Source: Pantoea sp. 1.19 (GTDB lineage Bacteria > Pseudomonadota > Gammaproteobacteria > Enterobacterales > Enterobacteriaceae). Taken from it: DNA of 64,000 bases. Below, in pieces: positions 56,894-64,000 of this stretch (within the stretch, counting starts at the first letter, position 1; the number at the start of each line of letters is the position of its first letter). The position numbers and the translations under genes are program-made. The DNA is taken from assembly GCF_001922585.1 (NCBI RefSeq), contig NZ_MRBS01000001.1, positions 733,697 through 797,696 of the forward strand, written 5' to 3'. The notes beneath the pieces were generated by a model. The model did not search any database. It was not told the origin of the DNA and saw only the letters and a list, made by a program, of their open reading frames with translations.

Positions 56894-58138
56894 TCAGGTC
56901 GCCATCGCGCCGCGGGAGGCGGGCGTGACGGGCGGGTGTTCGCCGCGCAGTAAGAAGGCGGAAATGACCACAAACAGCGCCACGATGCTGCCCATCAGCA
57001 AATAGGTCGTGGCAAAGCCCAGTCGGTCGTAGCCGATCCCCGCCAGCGGCGAGAACAGGCTGGCGCACAGCTGCGTGGTGAACTGAAATCCGACCAGGTA
57101 CAGGGTGGCCGAGAGTCGCGGGTCAAAATGGCTGGCGATATATTTGAACAGGGAAATCAGCAGCAGCGGCAGCTCGACTGCGTGCAGCAGTTTCATTGCC
57201 GAAATCATCAGCGCGCCGTCCGCCAGACCCGAACCGATAATGCGCAGCGCCATGATCGCGCCGCTGAGCAGCAGGCCCTGCCGCGCGCCGATGCGGTTTA
57301 CCAGCCAGGGCGCCAGAAACATGCCGCCGGCTTCCAGAAAGACCTGCAGCGAATTGAGGTAGCCGTACATGGCGTTGCCCTGCTGCGGCGTGGCGAACTG
57401 GGCGCTAAAGTAGACGGCAAACTGCTGATCGTAAACGTTATAGACGCTGACGCCGAGAACAAACACCACCAGCGCCCAGAAGGGCGGCAGGCGCAGCAGC
57501 GCCAGCGTATCCTGCCAGCTCAGCGCCTGCGGGCTGCCAACCGCCAGCGTGCTGATGGCATTGACTTTGACCATTTTCAACTGGCTGAGCAGCAGTAAAA
57601 AGATCGCGCCGGAGGCGGAGGCCAGCCAGAAGTTGATCTCCGGATTCAGGGTAATCAGGCGTCCGGCAATAAATGTGGCGCAGGCCCAGCCGAGCGAGCC
57701 CCACATCCGCGCTCTACCAAACTCAAACCCGACAATGCGGCTGACGCGCTCCACGTAGGACTCCAGCGCGCCGATGCCGGCGAAGAACGTCGCGCCGATA
57801 AACAGGCCACCGACCACCGCGCCGGCCAGCACATTGGCCTTAAGCAGGGGGGCATAGACATAGATAAAAAACGGGCCGGTTAGCAGCAGCAGCCCGCCGA
57901 GAAACCACAGCAGCGATTTACGCAACCCAAGCCGATCCTGAAGCACACCGTACAGCGGCTGCGCGCACAGCGCGACCAGCGCAATTGCCGAGAAAATGAG
58001 CCCGGTTTCGGTGCCGCGCAGTCCTACCTGCTGATGTAGCCAGATGGCAATCAGCGAAAAGGCGGATGACCAGGTGAAAAAAAAGAAAAACAACAGGCCG
58101 CTGAGCAGCAGGTAACTTTTCCGGTGATTCAGGTGCAT
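56894..58138 (-). CDS. cscB: Sucrose:H+ symporter of the LacY family
   Basis: A 414-aa, 12-span major facilitator protein of the oligosaccharide:H+ symporter family, starting MHLNHRKSYLLLSGLLFFFF. It contains the LacY-like conserved loops (VGLRGTETGLIFSAIALVAL; GVLQDRLGLRKSLLW) and FEFGRARMWGSLGWA with its functional glutamate/arginine. With cscA downstream and cscR nearby it forms a csc-type sucrose system. No fructokinase (cscK) lies in the window. Confidence 0.92.
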   Translation of the reverse strand: MHLNHRKSYLLLSGLLFFFFFTWSSAFSLIAIWLHQQVGLRGTETGLIFSAIALVALCAQPLYGVLQDRLGLRKSLLWFLGGLLLLTGPFFIYVYAPLLKANVLAGAVVGGLFIGATFFAGIGALESYVERVSRIVGFEFGRARMWGSLGWACATFIAGRLITLNPEINFWLASASGAIFLLLLSQLKMVKVNAISTLAVGSPQALSWQDTLALLRLPPFWALVVFVLGVSVYNVYDQQFAVYFSAQFATPQQGNAMYGYLNSLQVFLEAGGMFLAPWLVNRIGARQGLLLSGAIMALRIIGSGLADGALMISAMKLLHAVELPLLLISLFKYIASHFDPRLSATLYLVGFQFTTQLCASLFSPLAGIGYDRLGFATTYLLMGSIVALFVVISAFLLRGEHPPVTPASRGAMAT

Positions 58139-58177
58139 CGCATGTCCTTAGCAACAGGGGGTATCGGTCGCCGACAT

Positions 58178-58191
58178 TGTTAACGTTAACA
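58178..58191. promoter_or_regulatory. LacI-type operator 1 upstream of cscB
   Basis: TGTTAACGTTAACA is a perfect 14-bp palindrome 40 bp before the cscB start. Its core recurs at 58242-58253, center to center 63 bp apart (about six helical turns), which suits repression by looping. Confidence 0.85.
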
Positions 58192-58222
58192 TTCGCGAAG
58201 GGAACGTCCTTCGACCGGAATA

Positions 58223-58238
58223 TGTGATGTTAATCACG
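58223..58238. promoter_or_regulatory. CRP box 1 upstream of cscB
   Basis: TGTGATGTTAATCACG matches the CRP consensus TGTGA-N6-TCACA in 9 of 10 fixed positions. It lies between the two LacI-type operators. Confidence 0.8.
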
Positions 58239-58241
58239 CAA

Positions 58242-58253
58242 GTTAACGTTAAC
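58242..58253. promoter_or_regulatory. LacI-type operator 2 upstream of cscB
   Basis: GTTAACGTTAAC repeats the core of operator 1 exactly and directly follows CRP box 1. Confidence 0.85.
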
Positions 58254-58263
58254 ATTGCCGACC

Positions 58264-58279
58264 TGTGATGTCGATCACG
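58264..58279. promoter_or_regulatory. CRP box 2 upstream of cscB
   Basis: TGTGATGTCGATCACG again matches CRP in 9 of 10 fixed positions. It is 41 bp from box 1, about four helical turns, so both CRP dimers face the same side. The rest of the 494-bp gap 58139-58632 contains no gene. Confidence 0.8.
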
Positions 58280-58632
58280 TCCCGTTAGCAGGGCGTGATA
58301 ACGTGGCCGCGCAGCGGCTGAATAACATTACGCTATCCAGGATAAACCGCCGTTCACCGGCGCGGCGGTGGTATCGCACCACGCGGCCAGCGGCGTTCCG
58401 TAACCCTCTGGCGCAGGGCCGCTTTTCGCCGTCTGTCCGCTGCGCCGGCGCGCGGGAGGCCGTTTCGCAACGTGATTATGCAAATTTCAACAAAACAGCA
58501 GGTTAGATGTAAATTTATGTCAGATTATTCATGATAAGTGTGATCGTCAGCGCATTGAACGCCAGCGCTTTTTCCTACACTGTGTGCAGCGGCGCACTCT
58601 GGCAGCCGCATTCAGCTTACGGGAGGTGACTG

Positions 58633-58938
58633 ATGAAACGCAGACATGCACATGTAACGGGTAACGTATTGATGGTGCTGGGATTGGTCACCATGGTTGC
58701 CGGAGTTGGCTATGCCGTACTGAATCAGTTACCGCAGTTAAATCTGCCGTCCGCGCTGACCAATGCGGCGATCATGGCGATTTTCATGGGGGCGTTAATC
58801 TGGCTGGTGGGCGCCCGCCTCAGCGGACGGGAAAAAGTCTGCGATCGCTACTACTGGCTGCGCCACTACGGCAGTCCGCGCTGTCGTCACGGCCATGCGC
58901 ATCACCCCGCGGGTAAGGGCGGCCACGGCGGGCACTGA
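58633..58938 (+). CDS. ychH: Stress-induced inner-membrane protein YchH
   Basis: YchH is a small membrane protein induced by cadmium and peroxide in E. coli and linked to biofilm. The 101-aa product starts MKRRHAHVTGNVLMVLGLVT and has two membrane segments (about 10-30 and 42-62) and a histidine- and glycine-rich tail (RCRHGHAHHPAGKGGHGGH) that could bind metal. GGGAGGTG lies before the ATG. It keeps its place next to prs. Confidence 0.9.
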   Translation: MKRRHAHVTGNVLMVLGLVTMVAGVGYAVLNQLPQLNLPSALTNAAIMAIFMGALIWLVGARLSGREKVCDRYYWLRHYGSPRCRHGHAHHPAGKGGHGGH

Positions 58939-58955
58939 ACCGCGAACGGTAAGCA

Positions 58956-58986
58956 GAAAAAAGGACGGGCTGGCCCGTCCTTTTGC
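58956..58986. terminator. Bidirectional terminator between ychH and prs
   Basis: AAAGGACGGGC and GCCCGTCCTTT form a long stem with A-rich and T-rich flanks on each strand. It lies 20 bp past the ychH stop and 20 bp past the prs stop. Confidence 0.9.
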
Positions 58987-59005
58987 GTTTTGTGCGGTTA
59001 AGGCC

Positions 59006-59992
<987 letters not shown>

Positions 59993-60081
59993 TCACGGTC
60001 GGCTACCGGCGTCAGCGGATAACAGCGTTCATACGGGTGTATTAAAGAGTCACGCGCCGCGTCTGGAACAGGGTGACGCGG

Positions 60082-60954
60082 TCACGCACACTCTGGATGC
60101 CCCGACAGGATGCGGTGCAGCGGCGAGACGTTAACGCCCCGGGCCACAAAACCCTGCATCCCCTGCGGGGCTTGCTCCAGCACCTGGCGGGCGGCAGACT
60201 CGGTGTGAAATTCAGCAAACACACAAGCGCCTGTCCCGGTCAGGCGTGACGGCGCGTATTCTAGCAGCCAGGAAACAAGTGCATCAACCTCACGAAAACG
60301 TTTTCTTACGACTGCCTCACAATCATTGTGGAAAGGCGTTTGCAAAAGCGTCGCTAAATCGCGACGCGGTGTATTCCGGGTCAGCTGCGGATCGTTGAAC
60401 ACCTGCGGAGTACTGATGTGTACGCCGGGATGCAGCACCAAAAACCATCTTTCCGGCGGCGCAGCAGGCCGCAGCTGTTCACCGATCCCTTCCGCAAAGG
60501 CGGCGACGCCGCGCACAAACACCGGTACATCGGCCCCCAGCGTCAATCCCCAGGTCGCCAGCTGCGTCAGAGAAAAGCCGGTTTGCCACAGCTGATTGAG
60601 CGCCAGCAGCGTGGTGGCGGCATTGGACGAACCGCCGCCCAGTCCACCGCCCATCGGCAGCACCTTCTGTACGGCAATGTCCGCACCGCCGCCGGCGGCC
60701 AGCGGCACGCCCGCCTCACGGGCCTGCTGCTGCAGCAAACGCGCGGCGCGGACGATCAGATTATGATCATCGGCAACGCCCGCCACCGGGGTCAGCAGGC
60801 GAATAGCGCCGTCGCTGCGCGGGGTGAAACTCAGGCTGTCGCCGTAATCGAGAAACTGAAACAGCGTCTGCAGCTGGTGATAGCCGTCGGCGCGCCGTCC
60901 GGTAATGTAGAGAAACAGATTTAGCTTGGCGGGAGCGGGACAGGTTAACGTCAT
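60082..60954 (-). CDS. ispE: 4-diphosphocytidyl-2-C-methyl-D-erythritol kinase
   Basis: IspE phosphorylates CDP-methylerythritol in the MEP isoprenoid pathway. The 290-aa GHMP kinase has the lysine start motif [20 protein letters not shown] and the ATP loop [20 protein letters not shown]. Its ATG overlaps the lolB stop by 4 bp, as in E. coli, so the two are translated together. Confidence 0.96.
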   Translation of the reverse strand: MTLTCPAPAKLNLFLYITGRRADGYHQLQTLFQFLDYGDSLSFTPRSDGAIRLLTPVAGVADDHNLIVRAARLLQQQAREAGVPLAAGGGADIAVQKVLPMGGGLGGGSSNAATTLLALNQLWQTGFSLTQLATWGLTLGADVPVFVRGVAAFAEGIGEQLRPAAPPERWFLVLHPGVHISTPQVFNDPQLTRNTPRRDLATLLQTPFHNDCEAVVRKRFREVDALVSWLLEYAPSRLTGTGACVFAEFHTESAARQVLEQAPQGMQGFVARGVNVSPLHRILSGHPECA

Positions 60955-61589
60955 TTCAGGGTCCAGCTGTCCATGCGCAGTTTGATGCGCTGATCGTCCT
61001 GCTTCAGCTCCAGGCTGGACGGCAGTGCGGGCTGCTGCTGTGTATCATAGCCGAGGTAGGTGACCTGCCACGTCTGTCCATCCTGGCGGTAGTTAACCTG
61101 ACGCAGGCGGTACGTATCATCCAGCTGATAGTCCGTTGCGTCGCCGGGCAGGCCAAGCATCCACTGGCGCAGGTTGTTCAGCGGGATCTGCATGCCGGTC
61201 AGTTGGGCGATCATTTTTTCCGCATCGTCGCTGACGTAGCGTTTACCTTTGCTGTCGACCAGCTGCACCACCTGGCCCTGCACGTCGAGCTGCAGCTCAG
61301 TGTTGCCCAGCGGGTTGGTCAGCAGCAGGCGATAGCGATCCTGCGCGGTTTGCTGCCAGTTGAAGCGAGCATAAACCCTCTGCTTATCGGACAGATAGGC
61401 AAAGGCGCCGCGCGTCTGGAACGCATCAATCTTGCTGACCGCCTGCTGATGGGCCTGCCACTGTGGGGCCTGCTGGCTGGGACCGGGGCCCACCGGACGC
61501 GGGGTGGTACAGGCGGCGAGCACCAGACTGGCTAACGGCAGCAGGCGGCAGAGCGTGCGCCGGGACGGCGAGGTAAAAGTGATAGTCAA
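60951..61589 (-). CDS. lolB: Outer-membrane lipoprotein receptor LolB
   Basis: LolB accepts lipoproteins from periplasmic LolA and inserts them in the outer membrane. The 212-aa precursor has a signal and lipobox ([12 protein letters not shown], lipidated Cys 26), followed by a beta-barrel fold ([20 protein letters not shown]). It is divergent from hemA across 205 bp and overlaps ispE. Confidence 0.95.
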   Translation of the reverse strand: MTITFTSPSRRTLCRLLPLASLVLAACTTPRPVGPGPSQQAPQWQAHQQAVSKIDAFQTRGAFAYLSDKQRVYARFNWQQTAQDRYRLLLTNPLGNTELQLDVQGQVVQLVDSKGKRYVSDDAEKMIAQLTGMQIPLNNLRQWMLGLPGDATDYQLDDTYRLRQVNYRQDGQTWQVTYLGYDTQQQPALPSSLELKQDDQRIKLRMDSWTLK

Positions 61590-61794
61590 GTCGAAACTCC
61601 CTTATAATTAACGGCGTAACCCTGCACGCTAACTGTGCGGCGGACAGGGGTCAATGCGCATCTTCTCTGAATTTGCGCCATAATAACATTAGCCTTATAC
61701 AGCCATAAGTGCGGTGCTGCTTTAATTGATCTGCTGCATCTTGTAGAATGCGCCGCAAAACCCTGGCAACATTGGGACAACTTGATCAATCACC

Positions 61795-63051
61795 ATGACC
61801 CTGCTGGCACTCGGAATTAATCACAAGACGGCACCTGTCGCGTTACGTGAACGCGTCACTTTTTCGCCCGACACTCTCGAGCAGGCGCTCAGCAGTCTGC
61901 TTGCGCAGCCGACCGTGCAGAGCGGGGTGGTGCTTTCTACCTGTAACAGGACTGAGCTCTATCTCAGCGTAGAGGCGCAGGACAATATCTACGAGCAGCT
62001 GGTCGCCTGGCTGTGCGATTACCACCAACTCAGTCCGGATGACGTGCGCAAAAGCCTCTACTGGCACCGCGACAACGCTGCGGTTAGCCACCTGATGCGC
62101 GTGGCCAGCGGCCTTGATTCGCTGGTGCTGGGCGAGCCGCAGATTTTGGGCCAGGTCAAAAAGGCTTTTGCTGATTCCCAGCGCGGTCACGCGCTGACCA
62201 GCGATCTGGAGCGGCTGTTTCAGAAATCTTTTTCCGTGGCCAAGCGGGTGCGTACCGAAACCGAAATCGGCGCTAACGCGGTCTCGGTGGCGTTTGCCGC
62301 CTGCTCGCTGGCGCGGCAAATCTTTGAATCCCTCTCCACGGTTAATGTTCTGCTGGTTGGCGCTGGTGAGACCATCGAGCTGGTAGCCCGTCATCTGCGT
62401 GAGCACCGCGTCCAAAAACTGATGATTGCCAACCGCACCCGCGAACGCGCCCAGCGACTGGCCGAGGAGGTCGGCGCCGAGGTGATCGGCCTGGCCGATA
62501 TCGATGAGCGCCTCGCCGATGCCAATATCATCATCAGCTCCACCGCCAGCCCGCTGCCCATCATCGGCAAAGGGATGGTTGAGCGGGCGCTGAAGCGCCG
62601 CCGCAATCAGCCCATGCTGCTGGTGGATATTGCCGTGCCCCGCGACGTCGAACCTGAAGTCGGCAAGCTGGCTAACGCCTATTTGTACAGCGTGGACGAT
62701 TTGCAAACTATCATTGAGCAAAATCTCGCCCAGCGTCAGGCCGCGGCGGTGCAGGCCGAATCGATCGTGGTGCAGGAGAGCGGCGAATTTATGGCCTGGC
62801 TGCGCGCGCAGGGGGCGGTCGAGACTATTCGCGAATACCGCACTCAGGCGAATGACGTCCGTCAGGAGCTGGAAGCCAGAGCGCTGGCAGCATTGCAAAA
62901 CGGCGCCGATGCTGAGAGTGTACTCCGCGAACTTTCCCATAAGCTGACCAACCGGTTAATTCACGCGCCGACCCGATCGCTGCAGCAGGCCGCCCGCGAC
63001 GGCGACGCCGAACGTCTGCAGCTGCTGCGCGCCAGCCTGGGCCTCGAGTAG
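61795..63051 (+). CDS. hemA: Glutamyl-tRNA reductase
   Basis: HemA reduces glutamyl-tRNA to glutamate semialdehyde, the first step of tetrapyrrole synthesis. The 418-aa protein starts [20 protein letters not shown] and has the catalytic cysteine in [14 protein letters not shown], the NADPH-binding segment [18 protein letters not shown] and a C-terminal dimerisation helix. The N-terminal [13 protein letters not shown] segment corresponds to the heme-regulated degradation signal in relatives. prfA follows 56 bp downstream, the standard enterobacterial operon. Confidence 0.97.
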   Translation: MTLLALGINHKTAPVALRERVTFSPDTLEQALSSLLAQPTVQSGVVLSTCNRTELYLSVEAQDNIYEQLVAWLCDYHQLSPDDVRKSLYWHRDNAAVSHLMRVASGLDSLVLGEPQILGQVKKAFADSQRGHALTSDLERLFQKSFSVAKRVRTETEIGANAVSVAFAACSLARQIFESLSTVNVLLVGAGETIELVARHLREHRVQKLMIANRTRERAQRLAEEVGAEVIGLADIDERLADANIIISSTASPLPIIGKGMVERALKRRRNQPMLLVDIAVPRDVEPEVGKLANAYLYSVDDLQTIIEQNLAQRQAAAVQAESIVVQESGEFMAWLRAQGAVETIREYRTQANDVRQELEARALAALQNGADAESVLRELSHKLTNRLIHAPTRSLQQAARDGDAERLQLLRASLGLE

Positions 63052-63107
63052 CCCGGGCTGCATTGCCACGCTGACCACCCCTCTAACTACAAGGTAAACC
63101 AAGCCGA

Positions 63108-64000
63108 ATGAAGTCTTCTATTGTTGCCAAACTGGAAGCCTTACAGGATCGCCACGAAGAAGTGGAAGCGATGCTGGGGGATGCCGGCGTGATCGCCGAT
63201 CAGGAGCGATTCCGCGCGCTGTCGCGCGAGTATGCGCAGTTGACCGACGTCTCCCGCTGTTTTCGCCAGTGGCAGCAGTGCCAGCAGGATATTGAGACCG
63301 CCCAGCAGATGATGGACGATGCGGAAATGCGCGAGATGGCGCAGGAGGAGCTGCAGCAGGCGCGGCAGCAGAGCAGCGCGCTGGAGCAGCAGCTACAGCT
63401 GCTGCTGCTGCCGACCGATCCCGATGATGAGCGGGGCTGTTTCCTTGAAGTGCGCGCCGGCACCGGCGGTGATGAAGCGGCGATATTCGCCGGCGATCTG
63501 TTCCGTATGTACAGCCGCTACGCCGAAGCGCGCCGCTGGCAAATTGAGATAGTCAGCGCCAGCGAGGGCGAGCACGGCGGTTTCAAAGAGGTGATAGCCC
63601 GGGTGGTCGGCGAGGGCGCGTTTGGCCGCCTGAAGTTCGAATCCGGTGGTCACCGGGTGCAGCGGGTGCCGGAAACCGAATCGCAGGGGCGGATCCATAC
63701 CTCCGCCTGTACCGTTGCCGCGCTGCCGGAGCTGCCGGAAGCAGAGCTGCCGGATATCAATCCGGCGGATTTGAAGGTTGACACCTTCCGATCCTCCGGG
63801 GCCGGTGGACAGCACGTTAACACCACTGACTCGGCTATCCGTATCACCCACCTGCCGACCGGCATTGTGGTGGAGTGCCAGGATGAGCGTTCGCAGCATA
63901 AAAACCGCGCCAAAGCGATGGCGGTGCTCGGTGCGCGCATCCGCGCCGCCGAGGTGGCCAGGCGTCAGCAGGCAGAGGCCTCCACCCGCCGAAATCTGCT
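63108..64000 (+). CDS. prfA: Peptide chain release factor 1 (partial)
   Basis: RF1 reads UAA and UAG and triggers release of the finished protein. The visible 297 codons start [20 protein letters not shown] and contain the GGQ loop in [15 protein letters not shown]; the codon-recognition region is preceded by [20 protein letters not shown]. About 60 residues of the C-terminus lie past the window. It follows hemA in the same operon. The stretch around residues 40-100 is richer in glutamine ([14 protein letters not shown]) than usual but the frame is open. Confidence 0.95.
   Translation, partial: MKSSIVAKLEALQDRHEEVEAMLGDAGVIADQERFRALSREYAQLTDVSRCFRQWQQCQQDIETAQQMMDDAEMREMAQEELQQARQQSSALEQQLQLLLLPTDPDDERGCFLEVRAGTGGDEAAIFAGDLFRMYSRYAEARRWQIEIVSASEGEHGGFKEVIARVVGEGAFGRLKFESGGHRVQRVPETESQGRIHTSACTVAALPELPEAELPDINPADLKVDTFRSSGAGGQHVNTTDSAIRITHLPTGIVVECQDERSQHKNRAKAMAVLGARIRAAEVARRQQAEASTRRNL

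Overview
The window is enterobacterial chromosome. The backbone genes and their order (phoP-purB-hflD-mnmA-nudJ-rluE-icd on the left; ldcA-emtA-ycgR-ymgE-treA in the middle; ychF-pth-ychH-prs-ispE-lolB-hemA-prfA on the right) match the Escherichia coli map around icd and hemA, with accessory blocks inserted. High GC, a sucrose operon, a large NRPS and the family-level look of the proteins suggest Erwiniaceae (Erwinia/Pantoea-like) or a close relative. That placement is inference; no rRNA or tRNA gene was seen.

Layout. 1-6.6 kb: phoP (cut by the window edge), a five-gene housekeeping operon read leftwards, and icd. 6.6-18.1 kb: an AT-rich regulatory leader, one giant three-module nonribosomal peptide synthetase (C-A-T-C-A-T-C-A-T-TE, 3342 aa) and a Sfp/EntD-type phosphopantetheinyl transferase. 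This is the best candidate for an undescribed system. 18.1-23.6 kb: manA and a fructose-family PTS set (EIIABC, AraC regulator, an HPr-like/EIIA fusion whose HPr histidine is replaced by aspartate, and EIIB). 23.7-26.6 kb: small stress or envelope genes, including an iraP-like anti-adaptor, hiuH and several unassigned small proteins, one of 56 codons. 26.7-31.8 kb: ldcA, emtA, an MscS channel, a pseudo-receiver LuxR regulator, ycgR and a short RpoS-like operon ending in ymgE. 31.9-37.9 kb: a Fur-boxed siderophore receptor, treA, and a LysR/deaminase divergent pair with a large palindromic operator.

37.9-48.8 kb: decayed DNA, fumA, and an anaerobic dicarboxylate module. The module has a DASS transporter, a three-domain NADH:fumarate-reductase-type flavoprotein, its ApbE flavinyl transferase and a DcuSR-like two-component system. 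A perfect FNR box and a perfect inverted repeat lie in the divergent promoter. The logic is import of C4-dicarboxylate, conversion of malate to fumarate by FumA, and soluble reduction of fumarate by NADH. 49.2-50.5 kb: a heavily mutated IS3-family element. 50.7-54.2 kb: ychF, a SulP transporter and pth. 54.4-58.3 kb: a sucrose locus (cscR, cscA, cscB) with two identical LacI-type operators and two CRP boxes but no fructokinase in view. 58.6-64 kb: ychH, prs, ispE, lolB, hemA and the start of prfA.

Coordinates of starts were chosen from ribosome-binding sites and family N-termini. All similarity statements come from recognising motifs by eye; no search was run.
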